Source: Bacteroidota bacterium (GTDB lineage Bacteria; Bacteroidota; Bacteroidia; Flavobacteriales; Weeksellaceae). Taken from it: a stretch of 50,698 nt of DNA. Positions 1 to 8,071 of this stretch are shown piece by piece. The notes under the pieces were generated by a model. That model did no database searches. It was not told the DNA's origin and worked only from the letters and a program-made list of their open reading frames with translations. The position numbers were made by a program, and so were the translations under genes. Each line of letters starts with the position of its first letter. The first letter of the stretch is position 1. The stretch lies in NCBI GenBank assembly GCA_023399595.1, contig JAEWOR010000029.1, positions 1 through 50,698 of the forward strand, given 5' to 3'.

Positions 1-652
1 CGTTGTATTCCGCAGTAACATAATATTCATGCTTTTTATCTTCATCTTCTCTCTTTTGAGCCAAAGAAATAAAAGTTCTTAATAAAGTAAAATCCCATCT
101 TGCATAGCCTTTACTATCAACTTGTATAATAGGAGATTTTTCAATAAATTGATTTTTTTTGTTATGCCCACTATTTTTTTCATCATCTTCCCACAAATAA
201 AATATAATATTCTCCCCTTCAAGAGCCTGACATTTTGCGGTAGCTCTTAATTTATCCTGATAATTTAATGTTTTTGTTATTTTTGAACCATCTTGATAAG
301 TTAAGCTGACTCCTAAAATTTCTTTTTTTGCAGTTGGCTTAGGGTTTTCATTTTTTTGTGGCTGAACAATAATAGACATAGGCTCTTCACCTTCAGGACT
401 GTGTAAATATCCTTCTACTCGGTAAGTAAATTTATCCGCATTTGCCCCGAAAGTAAATTCACCAATGGGCTTTTTAAGATTTGCAGGTCTAAATTTTCCA
501 TTTTCTTTTATGAAGAGTTCCCAAGTTACTTTAGACTGAACTCTATCTGAAAGTGGTGTTGCAGGATACCATTCTACAACTTTATAGAAAGCCTTTTCAC
601 CAATTTTTGGTGAAGTATTTCCCTCAATTTTATAAACTCCTTTTTTTGCCAT
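1..652 (-). CDS. Effector-like protein linked to a PAAR-like gene (N-terminal part, cut by window edge)
   Basis: The frame is open from an ATG at 652 to the window edge, giving 217 codons of the N-terminal part; the C-terminus lies outside. The protein begins MAKKGVYKIEG and has no signal peptide or membrane segment. It reads as two beta-rich stretches (about residues 1-100 and 115-217) joined by a proline- and lysine-rich linker. The second contains a YQDGSKITKTL stretch and an acidic WEDDEKNSG loop. It lies 17 nt downstream of a 37-codon ORF that itself follows a DUF4280 (PAAR-like) gene on the same strand. In Flavobacteriia such genes often encode adaptor domains followed by a C-terminal hydrolase or toxin domain for a contractile injection system. 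That role is inferred from context; no catalytic domain is visible in the portion present. Confidence 0.75.
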   Translation of the reverse strand, partial: MAKKGVYKIEGNTSPKIGEKAFYKVVEWYPATPLSDRVQSKVTWELFIKENGKFRPANLKKPIGEFTFGANADKFTYRVEGYLHSPEGEEPMSIIVQPQKNENPKPTAKKEILGVSLTYQDGSKITKTLNYQDKLRATAKCQALEGENIIFYLWEDDEKNSGHNKKNQFIEKSPIIQVDSKGYARWDFTLLRTFISLAQKREDEDKKHEYYVTAEYN

Positions 653-669
653 AAGATTGTGTTTTTAAA

Positions 670-783
670 TTACCAAACTTTTGGTTCACCATCTAAATCA
701 TCTTCGTTTAATATTTCTTCCTTAAACTCATCAAAATTTAAAATAGGATTGTAAATTCTTTGCTCTTGAGAGTTAGCATTCAT
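670..783 (-). CDS. Small 37-residue ORF in the PAAR-like operon
   Basis: ATG at 783 opens 37 codons ending with TAA at 670-672. The product is acidic, with EE, EDDLDGE and a C-terminal PKVW, and has no signal peptide or membrane segment. It begins 6 nt after the stop of the DUF4280 gene and ends 17 nt before the start of the effector-like gene, so the three are probably co-transcribed. The tight packing and uninterrupted frame support a real gene, but the length is small and the family is not recognised. A small adaptor or chaperone joining the PAAR-like tip to its cargo is one possibility; this is speculation. Confidence 0.5.
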   Translation of the reverse strand: MNANSQEQRIYNPILNFDEFKEEILNEDDLDGEPKVW

Positions 784-789
784 AACGTT

Positions 790-1188
790 TTATTTTCCAG
801 CTTCACTTTGTTGACCATGCTTAAGAATGGTGATTTTTCCACCAGTGGAACACATCAGCTCTGAGATTTCTGTAACGCAACTTTTGCCCATTACTTTTAC
901 TTTTTCGTAGGTTTTTTGCCATTTTCCAGCAGGAGCATAAGCACAAGGTAAATAACCTCCCGAAGTAGGTTTTAGTTTGCAGTTTCCAAAAGGCATTGCT
1001 GGTGGATCCAAAGTAAGGTCGTCTTCTGTAACAGCCAGATAATCTGCATTTCCTTCCTCATCATTCCAATAATGTTTCTGGTGGGAGGTGACTTTAAATT
1101 TTGGGAATTTAAAACCTTGATTGCACTGGCACATCCCTTTTTGTATCACAAAATATTTGCCGTCGTGGGGTGAAGATGAACTAGACAT
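790..1188 (-). CDS. DUF4280 / PAAR-like protein
   Basis: 132 residues with the look of the DUF4280 PAAR-like family: an N-terminal serine-rich start, CQCNQG near residue 20, a PPAMPFGNCKL stretch, GGYLPCAYAP, and a C-terminal CVTEISELMCSTGGKITI stretch. PAAR-like proteins form or cap the spike tip of contractile injection systems (T6SS and relatives) and carry effectors. The regularly spaced cysteines are as expected for the family. Two genes follow closely downstream, the second with effector-like architecture. A palindrome lies 62 nt upstream of the start. No other injection-system structural genes (sheath, tube, baseplate) are present in the window, so this is a cargo module rather than the machine. 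Confidence 0.8.
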   Translation of the reverse strand: MSSSSSPHDGKYFVIQKGMCQCNQGFKFPKFKVTSHQKHYWNDEEGNADYLAVTEDDLTLDPPAMPFGNCKLKPTSGGYLPCAYAPAGKWQKTYEKVKVMGKSCVTEISELMCSTGGKITILKHGQQSEAGK

Positions 1189-1249
1189 AGCTTGTGTTTT
1201 TGGTGTGAAAAATAATTTTTATTAAAGCTAAAAATATTTTCAATGATAT

Positions 1250-1271
1250 TTTGTAGTAGAATTACTACAAA
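1250..1271. promoter_or_regulatory. 22-bp palindrome upstream of the PAAR-like operon
   Basis: Arms TTTGTAGTA (1250-1258) and TACTACAAA (1263-1271) are perfectly complementary around a 4-nt GAAT centre. It lies between the end of the AddB-like gene (1291) and the start of the DUF4280 gene (1188), both on the minus strand. No U-rich tract follows on the minus strand, which argues against an ordinary terminator and leaves a protein-binding site as an alternative. No function is established. Confidence 0.4.
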
Positions 1272-1290
1272 TTAGAAAAAAACTTTGTTT

Positions 1291-3990
1291 TTAGAATTTC
1301 GTTGTTTGAATATTCTCCACAAACTTGATTTCAGGATTTAAAATTTCCAGTATTAAATTCTTTACGGAAACCATTCCATCGTCTAAATCTCCTTTATCGA
1401 AGCTCAAATATTGCACTCCTTTATTGGCTTCTGCAAAGCTCCAAATTCCTGTTTCTATAAACATTTCATTAAAATCCGGGAGATGATTCACCACATATTG
1501 ATACATACACAACTGCAAAGCTTGTTTTTTATCTCTATTCAGAAAATAATCATCTATATTCTTCTCATCAATTTTTACTTTCAGGTTTTTTGTTTTAGCA
1601 GTTTTATAATCAATAATTCTCAACGTTCCATTGAGTCTATCAATTCTATCTATAAAACCATATAACGAAACTTTATCTGTTTTTTCTTCATTCAGATACA
1701 AATCTACCCCTTCAAACCTCTTTTCAATATCAACAATTTCTAAAACATTTCCTTTCTCAATTAAATCTAAATCTACTTTTAAAATTCTTTCAATTACATT
1801 TTTTGCAATCTCGCGATGCACATAATTAATTCCTCTTTCATAAAACTGTTGTTGATGTTTCATTTGAGAAATAGCAATTTCAATGTACTTATCTATCGCT
1901 TTAATTGATTCTTGTAAATCATTAATTTTTAATTTTTTACCAATGAAATTTTCATAAATTGATTGAAGTGAATAATGGACTAAATTTCCGTAATTTCTTA
2001 CCGATAATTCCTCTTCAATATCTTCAGTTTCTGAAGCCTTTAAAATTTTTGAAAAATAAAAATCTATAGGATTGTACAAATAACTCATTAAATGAGAAGC
2101 CGAAACTCTGTTCTTCCATTCCTCTAATTGTTGCAAAACAACAAGCGTTTTTTCCACCTCAATAGGATGAGAATTAACAGGCTCTGAGGTATTTTCAATA
2201 ATAATATTTTCAATTTTGTGTTGACTTTCCATTTCAATCTGAGTAATAAATCTGGACTTTTCACCTGTATTTACTCCAGAACCCAAAGCATTAAAGAGCA
2301 AATGTACATTCTTTGAATCCTGCAAAAGTCGATAAAAATGATAAGCGTAAATGCTATCATTTTCCAAAAAAGTATGCAGATTAAACTGTTTTCTTACATC
2401 AAAAGGCAAATAAGTATTTTGTGAATTTCCCAAAGGCAACTTCCCTTCATTTACAGAAAGTAAAATTACATTTTCGAAATTTAAAAGTCGGGTTTCCAAC
2501 AAACCCATCACTTGCAAACCTTGCAAAGGTTCCCCTTGAAAATCTATATTTTCTGAACTAATATAAAAATTCATTAAGACTTCTAAAGTCTCCATTTCTA
2601 TTACAAAAGTGTAATCGGCAATCTGATTTCTTAAAAGTTTAAAAACCTCTTCAAAATGAGAGATATTTTCATATTGAACATCATCAATCTCCAACCATTT
2701 TAGCTCCTGACAAAACTGAATTAACAACTGAAGATAATCTTTAATAGAGATTGGTTTTTGCAGAAGAGAAAAATACGAAAGTTCACCTAAAAGATCTTTA
2801 AAAAGCCTATTAGAAAGATAAATAATATTACCTTGCTCAATTTTGGAAACAAAATCATTAATTATAGAAAGATCCTTGTCCGACTTAGGAAATGCCTCCA
2901 GAATAGCCAAAACATCTTTATAATAATAGGATTTTTTACCTTTTGTAATCTGTTTTTGAAAATAGAAAAGATGTTTCACGCCTATTGAAAAAGACAAATT
3001 TTTCAAAGGAAAACCCATTGTAATATTCAGATAAGGAATGGAAGACATGACATCCAAACTTGCGGGAAGCAAATTTTCATCCAATAAAACTACCGCTGTG
3101 TTGTTATAATTTTCACTTTCAATAGACTTAAAAATTTCTGGAAGAATTTTGGTTTGAGAAATATTTCCAGAAACCTCGTAAACCTTAATATTTTTAGGCT
3201 CAACAAAATTATTTTCTATCCAATGGAAAGGTCTTTTATCTGTAAATTCTTTCCATGTTAAATGATTTCTTAAAAACTTACCTGCTTCTTGTTTCGGATC
3301 ATCAAAATAATAATGATCAGCCTGAAAAAAACACTGAGCTTTATCCCATTGCATAAGACTTCTCACCAATTTTTCTTCAACTGGAGTAAAAGCATTGAAA
3401 CCACAAAAAACAAAATTTTCTTTGGTTTGTTTTGCAAAATCATCAATTTTAGACATAGCATCTTCATGAATCATCCCAGAAGTTGCCCAATTTTTCTCTA
3501 AAAGTTGAGTTTTTAATACAGGAAGAAAAACACTCATATTTCTCCAAAAATTGAGAAATTTTTTGCGTGGAACATCATCATCTTCACCTAAATCTTGAGC
3601 CCATTCTTTTATCCTTTCCTCATCGAACATGTATTGCAAAACTGCTTTATCATCTCCAGAAAACTTTAAAACATCATCCCAATCTTTTTGTAAAGTAGGA
3701 AACCATTTTAAAAATTCCGAGAAACTATCTTGAGGAATTAAAGCTAAATCTTTATAAATATTATAGGCAAATAACCAAAGAGAAATCCCGTCTACAAGCT
3801 GTTTACGAGTAAGTGTATTAATAAGTTCTTCAATAGTAAGAAAATTCGGAAAAAAACCTGAATATCCTTTTTCTTGAAGGATTCTTTTGATAAAAACAAT
3901 GGGTCTTTTTCCTGGTAAAACTACATTAAAACTAGACAAATCTTCGTTTTGATGTAGTAATTCAGAAATAATTTTATTTAGAAATTTCAA
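1291..3990 (-). CDS. addB: AddB-like PD-(D/E)XK nuclease family protein
   Basis: 899 residues. The N-terminus contains the family-typical phrase FNVVLPGKRPIVFIKRIL near residues 21-38, and the C-terminus carries a PD-(D/E)XK nuclease: D781 in YGFIDRID, DYK at 794-796 and a QxxxY motif at 826-830. This is the layout of AddB-type subunits of AddAB double-strand-break repair nuclease-helicases, with an inactive helicase-like body and a RecB-family nuclease at the end. The start codon appears to be TTG (3988-3990), overlapping the TGA stop of the upstream DUF922 gene as TTGA, which suggests translational coupling; a later start would remove the conserved N-terminal phrase. The Fe-S cysteine cluster known from some AddB proteins is not apparent. 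An AddA partner is not in the window. Confidence 0.85.
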   Translation of the reverse strand: MKFLNKIISELLHQNEDLSSFNVVLPGKRPIVFIKRILQEKGYSGFFPNFLTIEELINTLTRKQLVDGISLWLFAYNIYKDLALIPQDSFSEFLKWFPTLQKDWDDVLKFSGDDKAVLQYMFDEERIKEWAQDLGEDDDVPRKKFLNFWRNMSVFLPVLKTQLLEKNWATSGMIHEDAMSKIDDFAKQTKENFVFCGFNAFTPVEEKLVRSLMQWDKAQCFFQADHYYFDDPKQEAGKFLRNHLTWKEFTDKRPFHWIENNFVEPKNIKVYEVSGNISQTKILPEIFKSIESENYNNTAVVLLDENLLPASLDVMSSIPYLNITMGFPLKNLSFSIGVKHLFYFQKQITKGKKSYYYKDVLAILEAFPKSDKDLSIINDFVSKIEQGNIIYLSNRLFKDLLGELSYFSLLQKPISIKDYLQLLIQFCQELKWLEIDDVQYENISHFEEVFKLLRNQIADYTFVIEMETLEVLMNFYISSENIDFQGEPLQGLQVMGLLETRLLNFENVILLSVNEGKLPLGNSQNTYLPFDVRKQFNLHTFLENDSIYAYHFYRLLQDSKNVHLLFNALGSGVNTGEKSRFITQIEMESQHKIENIIIENTSEPVNSHPIEVEKTLVVLQQLEEWKNRVSASHLMSYLYNPIDFYFSKILKASETEDIEEELSVRNYGNLVHYSLQSIYENFIGKKLKINDLQESIKAIDKYIEIAISQMKHQQQFYERGINYVHREIAKNVIERILKVDLDLIEKGNVLEIVDIEKRFEGVDLYLNEEKTDKVSLYGFIDRIDRLNGTLRIIDYKTAKTKNLKVKIDEKNIDDYFLNRDKKQALQLCMYQYVVNHLPDFNEMFIETGIWSFAEANKGVQYLSFDKGDLDDGMVSVKNLILEILNPEIKFVENIQTTKF

Positions 3991-4523
3991 GACTTTTTAT
4001 AAGATTTTAGATGCTCCAGTTCTTGGGCAATTTTTAGATTAAATTCTTGCTGTTTTTCTTCGTTCATTCCATGTTTTGTTTCCAAATCATATTTCCTCTG
4101 AAAATCTTTATAATCCTTAGAAATTTGAGCATACAAAACCTTAAAATGTTTGTGATAATCTGCAGCGTTTTTAATTTTTTCGGCTACTTTTTTTCTTATT
4201 TTTCGGGCATAAATCTCAGCAATATCAAAATGTTTTTGCTCATGATTAAGAATATACTCATTTATTTTTGAGTTATCCTTCCATGATTTATGTTGATGAA
4301 AATAAGTAACAATTTTAAAATCTATAGGTTGAGATAAATCTGTAGAAAATTCAGCCTCAATTTCCCAACCACAGTTGGTAGAAGCAGCTACATCCATCTT
4401 AGTGGAGGTATTCTTATTACTTTTAAAATCTGTCCATTCTAAACTTTCGTTATCTCTCCACTCTATTTTTTGAGCAGAAAATGAAGCCGTTGAAAAAATA
4501 AATATTAAAAATAAAAACCTCAT
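3987..4523 (-). CDS. DUF922-type secreted protein with HExxH motif
   Basis: 178 residues with a cleavable signal peptide (about residues 1-17, ending FSA). An HExxH-like metal-binding motif, HEQKH, lies at 94-98 within NHEQKHFDIAE, the hallmark of the DUF922 family of predicted secreted zinc-dependent proteases. The C-terminal half is charged and helical. It is the middle gene of a tight minus-strand set: its ATG overlaps the TAA of the upstream lipoprotein gene by one base, and its TGA overlaps the TTG start of the AddB-like gene. The protease activity is predicted from family motifs only; substrate unknown. Confidence 0.75.
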   Translation of the reverse strand: MRFLFLIFIFSTASFSAQKIEWRDNESLEWTDFKSNKNTSTKMDVAASTNCGWEIEAEFSTDLSQPIDFKIVTYFHQHKSWKDNSKINEYILNHEQKHFDIAEIYARKIRKKVAEKIKNAADYHKHFKVLYAQISKDYKDFQRKYDLETKHGMNEEKQQEFNLKIAQELEHLKSYKKS

Positions 4524-4927
4524 TATTCCACTACAATATTCTTAATTATCCAATTATTTCCTCCTTGCCAAAATCTAAGACTATAATTCCCTGGAGTTAC
4601 TGGTCTAAAATTAATATTTGAAAATGCGGTATACGGTGCTGAACCGCAATTTCCATCAGTACGATAAGCGTAGCTTGTTATATCTCTTTCAAAATCACCA
4701 GTATATCTATAATCGTACCCATAAAAACCTTCACAATTTGAAGCATAGGTAGAATACGTCCTTATGGTTTGAATAGAATTAACAGCCATGGTATCATTGG
4801 GAATATCTACGCTATCTATTTTTATTCTATCATAAGATTGTATAGTATCATAGTCATCCGAATTACAACTGATCAAAAAAGCAGCTGTAAAAGCCGTTGC
4901 GCAAAGCAAGTTAAGTAAAGTTTTCAT
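4523..4927 (-). CDS. Small secreted lipoprotein, family not recognised
   Basis: 134 residues starting with a lipoprotein signal peptide and lipobox LISC, with the lipidated cysteine at 21. The mature part is rich in tyrosine, threonine and asparagine, looks beta-structured, and carries two further cysteines (in SNCEG and GNCGS) that could form a disulfide. It is the first gene of the set with the DUF922 protein and the AddB-like nuclease, joined by TAATG. No family is recognised. Location is probably the outer membrane, inner or outer leaflet unknown. Confidence 0.7.
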   Translation of the reverse strand: MKTLLNLLCATAFTAAFLISCNSDDYDTIQSYDRIKIDSVDIPNDTMAVNSIQTIRTYSTYASNCEGFYGYDYRYTGDFERDITSYAYRTDGNCGSAPYTAFSNINFRPVTPGNYSLRFWQGGNNWIIKNIVVE

Positions 4928-4976
4928 GTTTCAAATATTACTAATAGATACAACAGAAATTTAAAGAATTTATTTT

Positions 4977-5612
4977 TTAGGAATTAAAATTTCCTTTAGA
5001 TAAATATACAACCTTTTTGGTATCAAAAAACTCACCTTCAAAATAATTTTTAAGACTAAAAATCTCACATTTTAATCCTGCTAATTCCTCGGCTAAATCG
5101 CCACCTTTTAAATATAAAACACCATTATGTTTTGGGTTAAACTGTTCTTTTTCGAATTTTCCTCTTAACCATCGTAAAAATTCTGGCATTTGAGTAACGG
5201 CTCTACTCACCACAAAATGGAATTTTTCTTTAAGCTTTTCTGCACGACCATGGATTGCAGTAACATTTTTAATTCCAACTCCTTCCGCAACTGCATTCAC
5301 CACGTTTATTTTTTTACCAATTGAATCTATCAAAGTAAATTCCACCTCTGGAAAAAGAATCGCCAACGGAATTCCTGGAAATCCACCTCCCGTTCCAATA
5401 TCCAAAACTTTAGTTTTAGGAGTAAACTCCATTACTTTTGCAATTCCTAAAGAATGTAGAATATGCTTTTCGTACAAAGACTCCATGTCTTTTCTAGAAA
5501 TTACATTTATTTTTTCGTTCCATTCGTTATAAAGGCTTTCCAGTTTTTCAAATTGATGAATTTGTTCTTGTGTAAGATTAGGAAAATATTGTAAAATTAA
5601 GTTTACTGACAT
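4977..5612 (-). CDS. rsmG: 16S rRNA (guanine527-N7)-methyltransferase RsmG
   Basis: 211 residues, full length for RsmG (GidB). The N-terminal helical segment includes LYNEWNEKINVISRKD, followed by the SAM-binding motif DIGTGGGFPG at 71-80 and a VVSRAVTQMPEFLRWL stretch. The enzyme methylates N7 of G527 in 16S rRNA; loss gives low-level streptomycin resistance in other bacteria. It is read away from the aminotransferase gene, with a divergent promoter region between them; a minus-strand TAnnTTTG box lies at 5631-5638. Confidence 0.95.
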   Translation of the reverse strand: MSVNLILQYFPNLTQEQIHQFEKLESLYNEWNEKINVISRKDMESLYEKHILHSLGIAKVMEFTPKTKVLDIGTGGGFPGIPLAILFPEVEFTLIDSIGKKINVVNAVAEGVGIKNVTAIHGRAEKLKEKFHFVVSRAVTQMPEFLRWLRGKFEKEQFNPKHNGVLYLKGGDLAEELAGLKCEIFSLKNYFEGEFFDTKKVVYLSKGNFNS

Positions 5613-5630
5613 TGAATTGATTTAAGGGAA

Positions 5631-5663
5631 CAAAAATAAGTTTTTATTTACATTCACATCAAA
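5631..5663 (-). promoter_or_regulatory. Bacteroidota-type promoter of rsmG
   Basis: On the minus strand, TATTTTTG (5631-5638) matches the -7 consensus TAnnTTTG and TTTG (5660-5663) the -33 element, separated by 21 nt. The -7 box ends 18 nt upstream of the rsmG ATG. Confidence 0.55.
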
Positions 5664-5681
5664 TTTATCCACGCTTACTCC

Positions 5682-5689
5682 TATCTTTG
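5682..5689 (+). promoter_or_regulatory. -7 element (TAnnTTTG) of the aminotransferase gene
   Basis: TATCTTTG matches the -7 consensus; no clear TTG at -33. It settles the translation start: a longer frame begins with TTG inside this element, so the ATG at 5708 is the start. Confidence 0.5.
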
Positions 5690-5707
5690 CTATTTATTAC
5701 AAATATT

Positions 5708-6904
5708 ATGGACAAATTATCTGACAGACTAAAGAGATTAGGATACTCTCAAACATTCGTAATGTCTAATAAAGCTAGAGAGATGAAAGCTCAAGGAATA
5801 GATGTAATCAGTTTAACATTAGGCGAACCTGATTTTGATGTTCCAGACAATATAAAAAAGGCTGCACATGAAGCGATAGATCAAAATTATAGTCATTACT
5901 CTCCTGTTTCTGGCTTTTTGGAACTTAGAGAAGCTATTTCTCATAAACTGCAACGAGATAATAATTTAACCTACAAACCCACACAAATTTGCGTTTCTAA
6001 TGGTGCTAAACAAGCTATTTTAAATGTTCTTGCTGCAATAATCAATAATGGTGACGAAGTTCTGCTTCCCGCTCCTTATTGGGTAAGCTATGATGAAATG
6101 GTAAAAATGATGGGTGGATACAGCACTTCTTTACCAACTTCTTACGTCACAGATTTTAAAATTACAGCGGAACAATTAGAAGCAGCCATTACCGACAAAA
6201 CAAAAGCTATTATTTTCAGTTCACCATGTAATCCTTCGGGAAGTTATTACACTTATGATGAGTTACAATCTTTAGCTAAAGTTATCGCTAAATACCCTAG
6301 AATAACGGTTATTGCTGATGAAATTTATGAATTCATCAATTATGAAACCACAACCAAATCTTTAGCTTCCTTCCCTGAAGTGTATGAACAAGTAGCCACC
6401 ATTAATGGAATGTCTAAAGGTTATGCAATGACAGGTTGGAGAATTGGGTATTCCGCATGTCCTGAATGGTTAGCCAAAGCTTGTGAAAAAATCCAAGGAC
6501 AAATGACAAGTGGAGCAAATACTATTGCACAAAGAGCTGCAATTGTAGCTTTAAAAACCAATCCGTCAGAATACCATTATATGATTGAAGCTTTCCAAAA
6601 AAGAAGAGATTTAGTCTATAATCTTATGAAGGAAATTCCTGGTTTTAAGGTTGTATTGCCAACATCTGCATTTTATTTCTTCCCAGACATCTCATTTTAT
6701 ATAGGAAAAACTTTATTGGGAACAGAAATAAATAACGCTGATGATTTTGCGATGTTTCTTTTAGAAAACGCTCATGTTGGATCCGTTGGTGGTGTTTCTT
6801 TTGGAAGTCCAGAATGTGTGAGATTCTCTTATGCTACTTCAGAAAAGGATTTAATTGAAGCCATGAGAAGAATTAAAGAATTAATGGAAAAAGTAAATTC
6901 TTAA
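5708..6904 (+). CDS. Aspartate-type aminotransferase (class I/II, PLP-dependent)
   Basis: 398 residues from the ATG at 5708. Class I/II aminotransferase features are present: SLTLGEPDFDVP near the start, SPCNPSG, the PLP-contacting DEIY (204-207), and the Schiff-base lysine at 237 in SKGYAMTGWRIGY. The I-gamma/Thermus-type aspartate aminotransferases have this pattern, so the likely reaction is transamination between aspartate and 2-oxoglutarate; a role with aromatic or other amino acids cannot be excluded. It is a single gene with its own promoter and divergent from rsmG. An upstream in-frame TTG at 5687 was rejected because it falls within the -7 box. Confidence 0.88.
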   Translation: MDKLSDRLKRLGYSQTFVMSNKAREMKAQGIDVISLTLGEPDFDVPDNIKKAAHEAIDQNYSHYSPVSGFLELREAISHKLQRDNNLTYKPTQICVSNGAKQAILNVLAAIINNGDEVLLPAPYWVSYDEMVKMMGGYSTSLPTSYVTDFKITAEQLEAAITDKTKAIIFSSPCNPSGSYYTYDELQSLAKVIAKYPRITVIADEIYEFINYETTTKSLASFPEVYEQVATINGMSKGYAMTGWRIGYSACPEWLAKACEKIQGQMTSGANTIAQRAAIVALKTNPSEYHYMIEAFQKRRDLVYNLMKEIPGFKVVLPTSAFYFFPDISFYIGKTLLGTEINNADDFAMFLLENAHVGSVGGVSFGSPECVRFSYATSEKDLIEAMRRIKELMEKVNS

Positions 6905-7005
6905 ACAAGAAGAATTTGCTATTAATAAAGCGCTAACAAGAATTAAAGCTTTTAGTTTTTCTATTAAATTAAAAATGAGTTATAGATTTTATTTATCGAA
7001 AATAA

Positions 7006-7036
7006 TTTGATTGATAGATAAAACTATGTAAATTTG
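7006..7036 (+). promoter_or_regulatory. Bacteroidota-type promoter of the peroxiredoxin gene
   Basis: TTTG at 7006-7009 and TAAATTTG at 7029-7036, separated by 19 nt: an almost ideal match to the Bacteroidota -33/-7 consensus. The start codon is 29 nt downstream in an A-rich leader. Confidence 0.75.
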
Positions 7037-7065
7037 CACTATAAAAATTATAAAAAAAATTAATT

Positions 7066-7698
7066 ATGTCATTAGTAGGAAAAAAATTCCCAAACATTAC
7101 AATTGATGCAATGTCTGAAATGGGTGATGATCTTAGAATCAACATCCTTGATGAAGCAGTAAACAACCAACAAAAAGTTCTTTTATTTTGGTATCCAAAA
7201 GACTTCACTTTTGTTTGCCCTACAGAACTTCACGCTTTCCAAGAAGCTTTAGGAGAATTCCAAAAAAGAAACACTAAAGTAATTGGAGCTTCATGTGATA
7301 CCAACGAAGTACATTTTGCTTGGTTAAACACACCAAAAGACAATGGTGGTATTGAAGGTGTTACTTACCCTATTTTAGCAGACACTCACAGACAATTGGC
7401 TAACCAATTAGGAATTGTAGATCAAGATTTTGAATATGATGAAGAAGGTAACGAATTCTTCTCTGGTTCAAATGTTACTTACAGAGCAACTTACCTAATT
7501 GACGAAACAGGAAAAATTTTCCACGAAGCTGTAAATGATATGCCTTTAGGAAGAAACGTAAAAGAATTCTTAAGACTAATTGACGCTTATACTCACGTTC
7601 AAAAACACGGAGAAGTTTGTCCTGCAAACTGGGAAGAAGGAAAAGATGCAATGAAAGCTGACAGAAACTCAACCGCTGATTATTTAGCTAAGCACTAA
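7066..7698 (+). CDS. 2-Cys peroxiredoxin (AhpC/Prx1 type)
   Basis: 210 residues. The peroxidatic cysteine is C51 in DFTFVCPTEL and the resolving cysteine C185 in GEVCPANW, so this is a typical 2-Cys peroxiredoxin of the AhpC/Prx1 group reducing H2O2 and organic hydroperoxides in the cytoplasm. No AhpF reductase lies nearby; instead a thioredoxin-like gene follows directly, suggesting thioredoxin-dependent recycling (inference). It has a strong promoter and is followed by a terminator that overlaps the space before the thioredoxin gene. Confidence 0.93.
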   Translation: MSLVGKKFPNITIDAMSEMGDDLRINILDEAVNNQQKVLLFWYPKDFTFVCPTELHAFQEALGEFQKRNTKVIGASCDTNEVHFAWLNTPKDNGGIEGVTYPILADTHRQLANQLGIVDQDFEYDEEGNEFFSGSNVTYRATYLIDETGKIFHEAVNDMPLGRNVKEFLRLIDAYTHVQKHGEVCPANWEEGKDAMKADRNSTADYLAKH

Positions 7699-7712
7699 TT
7701 AATAAAATAATG

Positions 7713-7742
7713 AAGGGGTTTGAGTTTTCAAGCCCCTTTTTT
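7713..7742 (+). terminator. Intrinsic terminator after the peroxiredoxin gene
   Basis: A hairpin of the type GGGGTTTGAG / loop / AAGCCCC is followed by a T-run (7737-7742). It sits between the peroxiredoxin stop (7698) and the thioredoxin ATG (7764), so thioredoxin expression needs read-through or a promoter of its own. Confidence 0.7.
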
Positions 7743-7763
7743 AACCTTAAAAAACTTAAACAA

Positions 7764-8069
7764 ATGTTTACAGAACTTAAAGAAGACACTTTACAAAATA
7801 TAATTAACGATAACGAAAAAGTGGTTGTACAATACGGAGCTACATGGTGTGGAAACTGCAGAATTATGAAGCCAAAATTCAAAAAATTAGCTTCTGAAAA
7901 CGAAGACATTCCTTTCTTATATGTAGATGCAGAAAAACTTCCAGAGAGCAGAAAATTAGCGACAGTAGATAATTTACCAACTTTTGCTATTTTCAAAAAT
8001 GGTGTATTGGTAAACCAAGTACAAACCAACCAAGCAGATAGTTTAATTAATCTTTTTAACGAATTATAA
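7764..8069 (+). CDS. Thioredoxin family protein (CGNC active site)
   Basis: 101 residues from ATG 7764, with a thioredoxin fold and active site WCGNC at 28-32 (cysteines 29 and 32), and the cis-proline region NLPTFAIF. CGNC is a variant of the CGPC found in classical thioredoxins. No signal peptide, so cytoplasmic. An in-frame ATG at 7710 would put the start inside the terminator hairpin and add 18 residues without conservation; it was not used. The gene is followed after 2 nt by a small conserved gene. Its position suggests that it serves the peroxiredoxin, which is an inference. Confidence 0.88.
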   Translation: MFTELKEDTLQNIINDNEKVVVQYGATWCGNCRIMKPKFKKLASENEDIPFLYVDAEKLPESRKLATVDNLPTFAIFKNGVLVNQVQTNQADSLINLFNEL

Positions 8070-8071
8070 TT

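Noticed and set aside
7710..7763. Longer start for the thioredoxin gene
   Set aside because: The added segment lies in a terminator hairpin and is not thioredoxin-like.
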